From HGM11412 sp045536025 (GTDB taxonomy: Bacteria > Bacillota > Clostridia > Christensenellales > Borkfalkiaceae), in assembly GCA_045536025.1 (NCBI GenBank), contig JAZSMT010000010.1, forward strand, positions 62,001-126,000: a DNA stretch of 64,000 nt, written 5' to 3'. The notes below the pieces were generated by a model. The model was not told the origin of the DNA. It was given only the letters and a program-made list of their open reading frames with translations, and ran no database searches. Both the position numbers and the translations under genes were made by a program. Below, piece after piece: positions 7,330 through 15,211 of this stretch. Within the stretch, counting starts at the first letter, position 1; every line of letters starts with the position of its first letter.

Positions 7330-8160
7330 ATGAGAGCCATAGATATCAAAAACGTAACTTTTAAATATCCAAATCACGAAAATTCCGTGATTAAAGACCT
7401 TTCCTTGTCGGTTGACAAGGGGGAGTTTTTGTGTGTCATTGGCGAAAACGGTAGCGGAAAGTCAACCCTTTCACGCCTTATTAACGGTTTGCTTTTACCC
7501 TCAAGCGGTACGGTTGAGGTGTTTGGGCTTGATACAAAAGATAAATTATCGGCGTACGAAATTAGAAAGAGGGTGGGTATGGTCTTTCAAAACCCTGACA
7601 ATCAGATGGTTGCAACGATAGTTGAAGACGATATTGCCTTCGGGCCTGAAAACCTTGGTATCGAGCGCGAAGAAATAGCAAAGAGAATAGATTTTGCCCT
7701 AAAATCGGTCAATATGGAAAAGTATAAAAACGTTGCCGGTCAAAAGCTTTCGGGCGGGCAAAAACAGCGTATTGCAATAGCAGGTGCTCTTGCAGTTATG
7801 CCAGAAATTCTTATACTTGACGAATCTACCGCTATGCTTGACCCGCTTGGTAGGGAAGAGGTTTTGTCGGTAGTTAAAAAACTAAACGACGACGGTATGA
7901 CGGTAATACTTATAACCCATTATATGGACGAGGCTTTGCTTGCTGATAGAGTTGTCGTTTTAAGTAACGGCGAGCTTAAAATAGTAGGAACGCCCACCGA
8001 GGTGTTTAAAAACCCCGATATTAAAAATTACGGGCTTGATTTTCCACGCCCTTATTATATAGCGCAAAAACTTAAAGAAAACGGCTTGCCTATCGACGGC
8101 GACGTGTTTACGAAAGAGGACTTAGCGGAGGAATTATGCAAATTGTTTCAAAAGGCTTAA
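7330..8160 (+). CDS. ecfA1: ECF transporter ATPase A1
   Basis: One of two ATPases of the energy-coupling factor module that drives vitamin and metal uptake with exchangeable S components. Walker A is GENGSGKST (38-46), the signature is LSGGQKQR and Walker B is ILILDEST. The start at 7330 (MRAIDIKNVTFKY) fits the family's N-terminus; an ATG at 7303 lies in the loop of the leader hairpin and would add nine unsupported residues. There is no good Shine-Dalgarno at 7330. Its end overlaps ecfA2 by 25 bases. Order A1-A2-T-truA-rplM-rpsI is classic for Firmicutes. Confidence 0.93.
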   Translation: MRAIDIKNVTFKYPNHENSVIKDLSLSVDKGEFLCVIGENGSGKSTLSRLINGLLLPSSGTVEVFGLDTKDKLSAYEIRKRVGMVFQNPDNQMVATIVEDDIAFGPENLGIEREEIAKRIDFALKSVNMEKYKNVAGQKLSGGQKQRIAIAGALAVMPEILILDESTAMLDPLGREEVLSVVKKLNDDGMTVILITHYMDEALLADRVVVLSNGELKIVGTPTEVFKNPDIKNYGLDFPRPYYIAQKLKENGLPIDGDVFTKEDLAEELCKLFQKA

Positions 8161-9020
8161 CTTTTACCTATAACCGCAAAGCCGACTTTCAAAGGCAGGC
8201 GCTAAACGGTATTGACTTAACTATAAACGAGGGAGATTTCTTTGGGATAGTTGGTGAAACCGGTAGCGGAAAGTCCACTTTTATTCAGCACCTTAACGGG
8301 CTTATAAAAGTTCAGTCGGGTAGCTTGACGGTAGGCGATTTCGACCTTGCCCCTGAGGATAAAGAAGGTAAAAAGAAATACAAAAAAATGCTTAAAGAGC
8401 TAAGATACAAGGTGGGTATGGTATTTCAATATCCCGAGTATCAGCTTTTTGCCGAAACGGTTTATGACGACGTTTCTTTCGGCGTGAAAAATTTCTTCCC
8501 CGAGCTTACTAAGGAAGAGATTGAAGATAGGGTTAAAAAGGCGATAGATTTAGTTGGGCTTGACTATCAAAAAGTGAAAAATAAATCGCCGTTTGACTTG
8601 TCGGGCGGGCAAAAAAGGCGTGTAGCGATAGCCGGTATTCTTGTTTCCCAGCCTGAAATTTTAGTGCTTGACGAGCCTGTTGCGGGCTTAGACCCCGTTG
8701 GTAAAAGACGGCTTATGAGTCTACTTCACACCCTTCACGATACCGATATTGTTAAAACGATCATTATCGTTTCGCACGATATGGACGAGATTTGTGAAAA
8801 CTGTAACCGCGTAGCTTTATTTTCAAACGGCAAAGCAGTTAAGGTTTGCACCCCAAAAGAGCTTTTTTCTCAAAAAGACGAAAGCTCCTCGAGATTGGGG
8901 CTACCTGTTACTGCGCATTTAACAGAAAAGCTAAAAAGCATAGGCGTTGATATAAATTCCAACTACAAAATTTCTAATTTTATTGAAGAAACGGTTAAAA
9001 AGTATAAAGAAAAGGTGTAA
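8136..9020 (+). CDS. ecfA2: ECF transporter ATPase A2
   Basis: Second ATPase of the ECF module, partner of EcfA1. Walker A is GETGSGKST (40-48), the signature LSGGQKRR and Walker B ILVLDEPVAGLDP. EcfA2-type proteins carry an insertion of basic residues after the first strand region, here the KKYKKMLKELRYK stretch. Length 294 residues is usual. GGAGG just before the ATG, inside the end of ecfA1, supports this start and translational coupling. Confidence 0.94.
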   Translation: MQIVSKGLTFTYNRKADFQRQALNGIDLTINEGDFFGIVGETGSGKSTFIQHLNGLIKVQSGSLTVGDFDLAPEDKEGKKKYKKMLKELRYKVGMVFQYPEYQLFAETVYDDVSFGVKNFFPELTKEEIEDRVKKAIDLVGLDYQKVKNKSPFDLSGGQKRRVAIAGILVSQPEILVLDEPVAGLDPVGKRRLMSLLHTLHDTDIVKTIIIVSHDMDEICENCNRVALFSNGKAVKVCTPKELFSQKDESSSRLGLPVTAHLTEKLKSIGVDINSNYKISNFIEETVKKYKEKV

Positions 9021-9023
9021 AAA

Positions 9024-9830
9024 ATGCTTTCAGACTTGACGTTTGGTCAATACTACGAGGCGGACTCTTTCGTTCATAGGCTTGACCCGAGAATAAAAAT
9101 TCTCATTTTAATTGCATACGTCGTGTTTATTTTCGTAGCGCAAAACTTCTACGCCTTTTTGGCGTTGGCGCTATTTTTAATCGTTGCAGTGATTTTTTCT
9201 AAAATACCAATTCGCGATATGCTGAGGAGTATGAAAGGCATACTTTTCATCATTATAGTAACGGTTATACTTAACGTATTTTTCTATCAATCTGAAACCG
9301 AAACGGTGCTTTTTTGGATTATAACTAAGGAAGCCCTTATCTTTTCAGCGTATATGGCACTTAGGCTTGTAATTCTAGTTATGGGTAGCGTTTTATTAAC
9401 CTTTACCACCACCCCCGTTGCTTTGACGGACGGTATTGAAAGCTTACTTTCCCCTTTAAAATATATAAAATTTCCCGTGCACGAACTCGCGCTCGTGATG
9501 TCGATAGCTTTAAGGTTTATTCCTATTTTAATGAGTGAAGCTGACAGAATTATAATGTCGCAAAAGGCACGCGGTGCGGATTTTGAAAGTGGTAATATTA
9601 TAAAGCGCGCTAAAGCTATGATACCCGTTCTTATCCCGCTTTTAATAAGTGCGTTTAGGCGTGCCGAAGAGCTTGGTGACGCGATGGACAGTAGGTGTTA
9701 TAGCACGAGTTCGGTAAGAACTAAATACAAAAAGCTAAAGCTTGGCGTTAACGATTTGGTAGCGGTAATTTATTCGGCTGTAATTTTTGCAGGCGTTATA
9801 CTGCTAAACGGCTTAGGTGGTGTAGTATGA
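9024..9830 (+). CDS. ecfT: ECF transporter transmembrane component T
   Basis: The membrane scaffold that couples the two ATPases to S components. The 268-residue protein starts LTFGQYYEADSFVHRLDPRIKIL, the usual EcfT entry, has several hydrophobic segments (about 26-60, 70-90, 105-130, 245-265), and shows the coupling-helix motifs around RIIMSQKARGADF and AEELGDAMDSRCY (Ala-Arg-Gly-type motifs). It lies three bases after ecfA2 and overlaps truA by four. An S component of the same superfamily occurs at 22619 in this window and could use this module. Confidence 0.94.
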   Translation: MLSDLTFGQYYEADSFVHRLDPRIKILILIAYVVFIFVAQNFYAFLALALFLIVAVIFSKIPIRDMLRSMKGILFIIIVTVILNVFFYQSETETVLFWIITKEALIFSAYMALRLVILVMGSVLLTFTTTPVALTDGIESLLSPLKYIKFPVHELALVMSIALRFIPILMSEADRIIMSQKARGADFESGNIIKRAKAMIPVLIPLLISAFRRAEELGDAMDSRCYSTSSVRTKYKKLKLGVNDLVAVIYSAVIFAGVILLNGLGGVV

Positions 9831-10558
9831 GAGTATTGCTAACTATATCTTACGATGGCACTGATTTTTGTGGTTATCAAATTCAGCCCAACGGCAGAAC
9901 GGTTGAGCAAACGCTTGAAGAAGCCCTTTTCAAGCTGACTGGAAAAAATATAAAAACTTATGCAAGCGGTAGGACGGACAGTGGCGTTCACGCCCTCTCT
10001 CAAAAGGTGCATTTTGATACTAGCGCTACTATTCCCCCTGAAAGTTACGCGCCTGCGCTCAACGCTATTTTACCTGCCGACTTAAAGGTGTTAAAAAGCA
10101 AAAAAGTATCAAACGATTTTAACGCTAGATATTCGGCAAAGAAAAAAACGTATAAATATTCTTTATACGTCGGCGATTTTGAAGAGCCGATTTTCTCAAG
10201 ATATAAAACGCTTATTCCTAAAATGCCTGATATATCGTTGATGAAAGCGTGTGCAAAAGCTATTGAGGGCACGCACGATTTTAAGGCGTTTATGGCAAGC
10301 GGAAGCTCGGTTAAAGATACCGTTAGAACGGTTTATTCTATAAAAACGGTTAAAAAAGGTAGATTTATCGACGTTTACGTAACGGGTAACGGTTTTTTAT
10401 ATAATATGGTAAGAATTATCGTTGGAGCAATGGTTGCGGTTGGCGAGAAAAAGCTTGACGTTCAAGGCGTTCAAAAAACGTTAGATATAGGTGAAAGACC
10501 TATCAAGATAAAAACTATGCCTGCAAAAGGCTTAACTTTATATTCGGTAATATATTAA
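9827..10558 (+). CDS. truA: tRNA pseudouridine(38-40) synthase
   Basis: Converts uridines 38-40 of the anticodon stem-loop of tRNAs to pseudouridine. The 243-residue protein has the conserved YDGTDFCGYQIQP entry and the catalytic aspartate Asp51 in SGRTDSGVHA. It is coupled to ecfT by an ATGA overlap and precedes the rplM promoter, matching the common Firmicutes gene order. Confidence 0.96.
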   Translation: MRVLLTISYDGTDFCGYQIQPNGRTVEQTLEEALFKLTGKNIKTYASGRTDSGVHALSQKVHFDTSATIPPESYAPALNAILPADLKVLKSKKVSNDFNARYSAKKKTYKYSLYVGDFEEPIFSRYKTLIPKMPDISLMKACAKAIEGTHDFKAFMASGSSVKDTVRTVYSIKTVKKGRFIDVYVTGNGFLYNMVRIIVGAMVAVGEKKLDVQGVQKTLDIGERPIKIKTMPAKGLTLYSVIY

Positions 10559-10575
10559 AAATGGCGTTAAATTGC

Positions 10576-10604
10576 TTGACAAAGTTAAATTTATTTTATA
10601 AAAT
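10576..10604 (+). promoter_or_regulatory. Promoter of rplM-rpsI
   Basis: TTGACA (10576-10581), 17-base spacer, TAAAAT (10599-10604), close to consensus as expected for ribosomal protein genes. Confidence 0.8.
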
Positions 10605-10610
10605 AGTCAA

Positions 10611-10691
10611 GCAGTATTGCGGATTTTAGTTTGAATTAGCCCCTCAAAATAAAATTTTGCACGCTATTTAACATTTTTAAGGAGAAATATC
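10611..10691 (+). ncRNA. Possible rplM (L13) leader region
   Basis: About 80 bases of transcribed leader precede rplM, with a GCG...CGC pairing possibility around GCGGATTTTAG...GCACGC and an internal CAAAAT/ATTTTG stem. L13 leaders with autoregulatory roles are known from Bacillales and Lactobacillales. I cannot confirm a match to that motif by eye, so this is only a location-based suggestion. Confidence 0.25.
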
Positions 10692-11126
10692 ATGAAAACT
10701 TTCATGCAAAAAGACGGTGAAGTTCAAAGAACGTGGTACGTCGTTGATGCAACCGATATGCCTTTAGGTAGACTTGCATCTCAGGTTGCAGCGGTATTAA
10801 GAGGTAAAAACAAACCTACTTTTACCCCCAACGTTGATTGTGGCGACCACGTAATCGTTATCAACACCGATAAAGTTATTTTAACGGGTAAAAAACTCGA
10901 AAAGAAGTTCTATACCTATCACACTGGTTATATTGGCGGTCTTAAACAAATTCCTTACAGCAGAATGATGGCTGAAAAGTCCGACCTTGCAGTATACGAA
11001 GCAGTTAAGGGTATGCTTCCCAAGAACAGTCTTGGTAGAAAGATGCTCACTAAACTTAGAGTATACAAAGGCGCAGAGCACACCCAACAAGCACAAAAGC
11101 CTGTTGAGTTAAAGCTTGGTAAGTAA
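10692..11126 (+). CDS. rplM: 50S ribosomal protein L13
   Basis: The 144-residue L13 protein of the large subunit. Landmarks: WYVVDATDMPLGRLAS at the N-terminus, GKNKPTFTPNVDCGD, and AVKGMLPKNSLGRKM near residue 100. AAGGAG precedes the ATG. It forms the usual two-gene operon with rpsI, 11 bases downstream. Confidence 0.99.
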   Translation: MKTFMQKDGEVQRTWYVVDATDMPLGRLASQVAAVLRGKNKPTFTPNVDCGDHVIVINTDKVILTGKKLEKKFYTYHTGYIGGLKQIPYSRMMAEKSDLAVYEAVKGMLPKNSLGRKMLTKLRVYKGAEHTQQAQKPVELKLGK

Positions 11127-11137
11127 GGAGGTTAGTT

Positions 11138-11551
11138 ATGGCTAAAGTAGCAAGCAAAAAGAAACTTCAATTCTGGGGAACCGGTAGAAGAAAAAAAGCA
11201 ATCGCAAGAGTTAGACTTATTCCGGGTGGTGCAGGTAACATCGTTATCAACAAAAGAGGTATTGACGATTACTGCGACCTTGAAACGGTTAAACTCATCA
11301 TCAAACAACCCCTCGTTTTAACTGATACTCTTTCTAAATACGACGTATTCGTTAACGTTGTAGGCGGTGGTTTTACTGGTCAAGCAGGTGCAATCCGTCA
11401 CGGTATTGCAAGAGCGCTTATTATCGCTGAACCCGAACTTCGCGCAGAACTTAAAAAAGCAGGTTTCTTAACGAGAGACCCGAGAATGAAGGAAAGAAAG
11501 AAATACGGTCTCAAAAAGGCTCGTCGCGCTCCTCAATTCTCAAAGAGATAA
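11138..11551 (+). CDS. rpsI: 30S ribosomal protein S9
   Basis: The 137-residue S9 protein. It shows GTGRRKKAIARVRL, GGGFTGQAGAIRHGIARAL and the conserved basic C-terminus ending RRAPQFSKR, which reaches the decoding centre region of the small subunit. AAGGAGG lies just upstream. A strong terminator follows. Confidence 0.99.
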   Translation: MAKVASKKKLQFWGTGRRKKAIARVRLIPGGAGNIVINKRGIDDYCDLETVKLIIKQPLVLTDTLSKYDVFVNVVGGGFTGQAGAIRHGIARALIIAEPELRAELKKAGFLTRDPRMKERKKYGLKKARRAPQFSKR

Positions 11552-11591
11552 TGAGTTTTATAAAAGGTTATTTAAAATTTCAATTATTGAT

Positions 11592-11619
11592 AAAGCACGG
11601 TGCATACCGTGCTTTTTTT
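11592..11619 (+). terminator. Terminator after rplM-rpsI
   Basis: Perfect 10-bp stem AAAGCACGGT/ACCGTGCTTT with a GCAT loop, followed by a T run. Confidence 0.92.
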
Positions 11620-11701
11620 CATTGAAAATTATAAACTTTAAAATCAGCAAAAAACGCGCGTACAGGTTAGAAACTTTTATGGTTAACGACGTAAAATGAC
11701 G

Positions 11702-11729
11702 AAAAACGCCTTTTCTCAAGGCGTTTTTA
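11702..11729 (+). terminator. Second hairpin terminator in the rpsI-spo0A gap
   Basis: Perfect 11-bp stem AAAAACGCCTT/AAGGCGTTTTT with a TTCTC loop. It stands 80 bases beyond the rpsI terminator with no gene between, so it is either a back-up or the end of a short non-coding transcript. The rest of the 355-base gap (11552-11906) holds no ORF that I trust, only this hairpin, a candidate 0A box and the spo0A -10 element. Confidence 0.8.
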
Positions 11730-11782
11730 TATGCGGTTTTTTACACTTTTTGTAGATTTATCATATACTGAATTAAGCCGAT

Positions 11783-11791
11783 TTTGACAAA
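11783..11791 (-). promoter_or_regulatory. Candidate Spo0A box
   Basis: TTTGACAAA on the plus strand, which reads TTTGTCAAA on the minus strand and matches the 0A-box form TTTGTCRAA. It lies about 80-90 bases upstream of the -10 box of the spo0A-like gene, where autoregulation is plausible. A 9-base match in AT-rich DNA can be chance. Confidence 0.3.
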
Positions 11792-11872
11792 ATTCCACCC
11801 TATTTTACAAATTCGTTCAAAATTCGTTATAAATTTCGATTGAAAATACTTTATTTCATACAAAAATCGTGT

Positions 11873-11878
11873 TATAAT
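11873..11878 (+). promoter_or_regulatory. Probable -10 element of the spo0A-like gene
   Basis: TATAAT 29 bases before the ATG. The -35 position (TTTATT at 17-base spacing) is poor for sigma-A, so activation or another sigma factor may be needed. Confidence 0.5.
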
Positions 11879-11906
11879 GGTTGTATCTTCAAAAGGAGCG
11901 ATTATT

Positions 11907-12665
11907 ATGGAAGTTAAGAAGGTGGTAATTTTACAAGACAACAACGAGTCGATAGACTTTATTAGAAGCGCAATTGGTGAAATCGACGGATTTTCTATTG
12001 AGGGCACGTCGGTTGACGGCGAAGAGGGGTTAAAGCTTATAAACGAGATTAAGCCCGATTTTTTAATTCTTGGTATAATACTAAAAAACGTTGACGGGTT
12101 TGCCGTAATGGAAAAGCTGAAAGAGTTCAATTTAAAAACTAAGACGGTAGTTGTCAGCTCGTTTACTAGCGAAAGCGTTATTACGAGGGCGCTAAGCTCG
12201 GGCGCTATTTATTATATAGCGAAGCCGTTCAAGAGTGAAATTCTTAAAAATAGGCTTATTGAGCTTTCGGGCGCAAAGAGTGGCGTTGAGGTTCTTCAGG
12301 GAATTGAAAAGCGCAAAAACACCCTTGACGAAAAAATTAGCAAGATTTTCATATCCGTTGGAATTCCTCCGCACATAAAAGGTTACTCTTATTTAAGAGA
12401 GGGGGTTAAGATGGCGGTTGAAACGCCCGAGATTATAAATAATATTACCAAAAAACTGTATCCAAAAATTGGAGAAAAGTATCAAACGACGGCAAGTAAG
12501 GTAGAACGTGCTATCCGCCACGCGATAGAGGTTGCTTGGAATAGAGGCAGGATTGAAACTATAAATTCTATGCTTGGTATTCGCGCTTACGTTGGCAACG
12601 AAAAGCCAACAAACGGCGAATTCATAGCACTTATTGCCGACAAAATGCTACTTGAAGGCGCATAA
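11907..12665 (+). CDS. spo0A: Spo0A-like sporulation regulator with a degenerate receiver domain
   Basis: A 252-residue protein with an N-terminal receiver-like domain (1-120) and the Spo0A-specific DNA-binding domain (about 145-252: IPPHIKGYSYLREG, SKVERAIRHAIEVAWNRG). In Bacillus, Spo0A phosphorylated at Asp56 starts sporulation. Here the residue at exactly position 56 is glycine (PDFLILGIIL), position 10 of the acidic pocket is Gln (LQDNNE), and the conserved Pro after the acceptor is Leu; Lys of IAKPF remains. Phosphorylation in the normal way looks impossible. The start at 11907 follows AAGGAG at a good distance. Either a paralogue or a lineage-specific, phosphate-independent Spo0A. The family call is firm, the mechanism open. 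Confidence 0.9.
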   Translation: MEVKKVVILQDNNESIDFIRSAIGEIDGFSIEGTSVDGEEGLKLINEIKPDFLILGIILKNVDGFAVMEKLKEFNLKTKTVVVSSFTSESVITRALSSGAIYYIAKPFKSEILKNRLIELSGAKSGVEVLQGIEKRKNTLDEKISKIFISVGIPPHIKGYSYLREGVKMAVETPEIINNITKKLYPKIGEKYQTTASKVERAIRHAIEVAWNRGRIETINSMLGIRAYVGNEKPTNGEFIALIADKMLLEGA

Positions 12666-12709
12666 ATAAAAATGTTTGTAAAAAATTTAATAAATTTTAT
12701 AAAAAAGTG

Positions 12710-12738
12710 TTTACAAATTCCATTACAGTGATTAAAAT
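12710..12738 (+). promoter_or_regulatory. Promoter of the acidic zinc-ribbon gene
   Basis: TTTACA (12710-12715), 17-base spacer, TAAAAT (12733-12738), leaving a leader of about 85 bases. Confidence 0.65.
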
Positions 12739-12831
12739 ATAGGAAGTTGCAAAGTCTTATATAGATAAGTAACTTAAATTTTAGTTAAAATTACGTTTGT
12801 AGATTGAAATCGGCTGTAAAAGGAGTTAATT

Positions 12832-13344
12832 ATGGCAAAATACACGTTATGTCCAAGATGTGAGCTCAACTATATATTAGAGGGCGAAGAGTATTGTGAC
12901 GTATGTAAGGCAGAGCTTAAGATAGGTCCTCAACTTATGTTCTCTGCAGAGGGGGACGTTAAAGAGCAAATTTTATGCCCCGTATGCAAGCAAAGATATA
13001 TCGACGCGGATGAGGAAATGTGCGACCACTGCCACGAGCAGGTTGAATATTCAAGAAACTTAGATAGCGAGCTTGATGACGGCGAGGAGTGGAGAAGATT
13101 CTTAGACGACGACGAGAAGGAAGTAATTTCAAGTAAAGGCGACGATGAAGAGGATTTAGTATCTCTTTCTCAAATTGAAGAAGAAGAGGCGATGGACGAC
13201 GATTATGAGGACGAAGAAATCGACCCCTATACCAACGAAAAGGTTAAAAAGCACGTCGATGATGACGACTTTGATTACGTTACGATATCTGACGACGATT
13301 TTCTTGACGACGAGGACGAGGAAGAGGAAGAAGACGAGGAATAA
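12832..13344 (+). CDS. Acidic double zinc-ribbon protein of unknown function
   Basis: A 170-residue protein I do not recognise. It has two similar zinc-ribbon units near the N-terminus: CPRC...CDVC (8-11 and 26-29) and CPVC...CDHC (about 52-70). The second half is almost all Asp and Glu (for example the stretch ending DEDEEEEEDEE), giving a very acidic, probably disordered tail. AAGGAG precedes the ATG. It sits between the spo0A-like gene and veg. Acidic tails of this kind occur in proteins that mimic nucleic acid or bind basic partners such as RNA polymerase or ribosomal proteins; that is only inference here. Confidence 0.8.
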   Translation: MAKYTLCPRCELNYILEGEEYCDVCKAELKIGPQLMFSAEGDVKEQILCPVCKQRYIDADEEMCDHCHEQVEYSRNLDSELDDGEEWRRFLDDDEKEVISSKGDDEEDLVSLSQIEEEEAMDDDYEDEEIDPYTNEKVKKHVDDDDFDYVTISDDDFLDDEDEEEEEDEE

Positions 13345-13373
13345 TTTTGAGTTTTTAAGTCTAAACTTATACT

Positions 13374-13610
13374 ATGATTAAAAAAGTTCAAAGTTTAGGC
13401 GAAACTAAAGAAAAGATTAAAAGTTACCTCGGTAAAGACCTTGAAATTAAGGTCAGTTTAGGAAGAAACAAGTATATAAGTTATACGGGTAAAATTACGA
13501 GGGTGTATCCAGCACTATTTCAAGTAACGCCCGACGAGTTTTTTAACGGCAAAACTGCATTTTCATACTCTGAGTATATGTGTGGCGTTGTTAAAATTAA
13601 AGAAAGATGA
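13374..13610 (+). CDS. veg: Veg family protein
   Basis: A 78-residue protein matching the Veg family (DUF1021), small beta-barrel proteins that in Bacillus stimulate biofilm formation. Visible family features: a helix with KIKSYLGKDLEIK, then GRNKYISYTGKITRVYPALFQV and FSYSEYMCGVVKI, the last corresponding to the conserved FSYxDxLTxxV ending. In many Firmicutes veg lies close to ispE and a SPOCS/LysM gene, as here. No Shine-Dalgarno is evident before the ATG, but the start fits the family's length. Confidence 0.85.
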   Translation: MIKKVQSLGETKEKIKSYLGKDLEIKVSLGRNKYISYTGKITRVYPALFQVTPDEFFNGKTAFSYSEYMCGVVKIKER

Positions 13611-13638
13611 AAAAAGAGAGTTGAAAGCTCTCTTTTTT
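13611..13638 (+). terminator. Terminator after veg
   Basis: Stem AAAAAGAGAG/CTCTCTTTTT with a TTGAAAG loop and extra T residues. Confidence 0.85.
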
Positions 13639-13700
13639 TAATAGGCATAATTTAAAAATTTCAGGCATAATATTTAACCGTATGAAAAGGGGGAAAGATT

Positions 13701-15191
13701 ATGTCAATGCAACCTGAAATTAAAAGGGCGGAAGTTTTAAGCGGTTTTAATTTTATAGCTAAAAACGCCGTCGAGTGTAAAGTTAATATAGACGATAAAG
13801 AAAGCACCTCTGAAGTCTTTACGACTGCGCGCGTTGCTTTAAATTTTACCGAGTGCCAAAAAAACGAAGTTAGATATGGCGGTAAGGTAATTTTTAACGT
13901 GGTTCACGGCGCAGACGGTCTTAAAAAGACTGAGGCGGGCGTGGAATTTTCGTATAAAACGGAAGTTCAAGGCGTAGACGCAGGCGATATTTTAACCGCT
14001 GACGTATGGCTTGAAAACGTAAAGCTTAACGTTATAAACGGCTTGCCCACATTAAGCGCAGCGGTAGTTTTAAGCGGTAAGGTAGAAAAAACTTCCGAGT
14101 TTGAATACCTTCGCGAGTGTGACGGTGTAAATTGCAAGCGCGAAGAAATTGAAAATACGCCTATTATATTTAGTGAAGTAAAAAACTTTTCTTTAGAAGA
14201 GGAGTTTGATACTCAAACGATTATCGGCGACGTTTTGTCGCACGTTGAAAGCGTTAAAGTATTAAGCGTATTAAGCGGTATCGGCGCGGTAGCGGTTTCT
14301 GGCGAGCTTGAGCTTAATATGCTCACACTAAGTGGAGAGGAGGGTTTACCCGTATGCCATAAAGAGGTTATTCCGTTTAGGCTAGAGCACGAAATCCAAA
14401 AGGCAATGCCTGATTTAATTGCCGTGGCAGTAGCTACGCTTAGCGACGTTAGCTTGAAAATCGTAGTAGATAAAAATAAAGACAAAAGCACGGTATTTTT
14501 ACACGCCGACGTGACGCTTACTACCAAGCTTTATGAAAATAGGCAAATTTCTTATATCGTAGACGCATACAGCGTAAAAAACGAATTAAACTTTGAAAAG
14601 CGCTCGCAAAAAGTTATAAAAACTTGCGGTCAAAGATATATTCAAAACCAAACTGTATTGGGTGGCATTTCAAAAATATCTCAAAACAGTAGACTTGTAG
14701 CACCGTTATTTGTTAAAATAGAACAAACGGATATAAAGTGTGCGCTTAAAGAGCTTGAAATTTCGGGCGTTGCAGAGGTTGGGCTTTTAATGCAGGGCGA
14801 GGGGAGATATTATCTTCAAACGTCACTCGTTCCATTTACCGTTTGCGATAAAACGGAGTGCAATAAGGTGGATATTTCATCAATCGTTGCAAACGAGCTT
14901 AGCGCAAGTGAAAAAGAGGATATCTTATCCGTTTGCTTTAATCTTTCTATAATGATAGAAGAAAAAGACGAAAAAACCTTTACCTATATAATAAATATGT
15001 GCGAGGGTGATGAAAAGATTGAAAATACCTCCGCAATAAGCGTGTGTATTCCTAGAAAAAGCGACAGTTTGTGGGAGCTTTCAAAGGCACTTGGCGTTAG
15101 TGAAGAAGAAATATTATCTACCAATCCCGACCTTAGCTTTCCGCTTACTGGTGAAGAAAGGGTGGTCGTTTATAGGGAGATTAAAAACTGA
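13701..15191 (+). CDS. SPOCS (DUF3794) and LysM domain spore-coat protein, SipL-like
   Basis: A 496-residue protein with repeated DUF3794/SPOCS modules (roughly 30-140, 175-280, 310-420) and a C-terminal LysM-like domain (about 450-496, SDSLWELSKALGVSEEEILSTNP). This layout is that of Clostridioides SipL, a functional counterpart of SpoVID that anchors SpoIVA and the coat on the forespore. The ATG at 13701 follows AGGGGG; an ATG two codons on is also possible. It lies 20 bases before ispE, likely co-transcribed. SPOCS/LysM identity is strong; the SipL role is inferred from architecture. Confidence 0.88.
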   Translation: MSMQPEIKRAEVLSGFNFIAKNAVECKVNIDDKESTSEVFTTARVALNFTECQKNEVRYGGKVIFNVVHGADGLKKTEAGVEFSYKTEVQGVDAGDILTADVWLENVKLNVINGLPTLSAAVVLSGKVEKTSEFEYLRECDGVNCKREEIENTPIIFSEVKNFSLEEEFDTQTIIGDVLSHVESVKVLSVLSGIGAVAVSGELELNMLTLSGEEGLPVCHKEVIPFRLEHEIQKAMPDLIAVAVATLSDVSLKIVVDKNKDKSTVFLHADVTLTTKLYENRQISYIVDAYSVKNELNFEKRSQKVIKTCGQRYIQNQTVLGGISKISQNSRLVAPLFVKIEQTDIKCALKELEISGVAEVGLLMQGEGRYYLQTSLVPFTVCDKTECNKVDISSIVANELSASEKEDILSVCFNLSIMIEEKDEKTFTYIINMCEGDEKIENTSAISVCIPRKSDSLWELSKALGVSEEEILSTNPDLSFPLTGEERVVVYREIKN

Positions 15192-15211
15192 TAATTCTAA
15201 GGAGAAAATAA

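Noticed and set aside
11138..11551. Possible S9 truncation
   Set aside because: The protein has both conserved ends; 137 residues is within the normal range.
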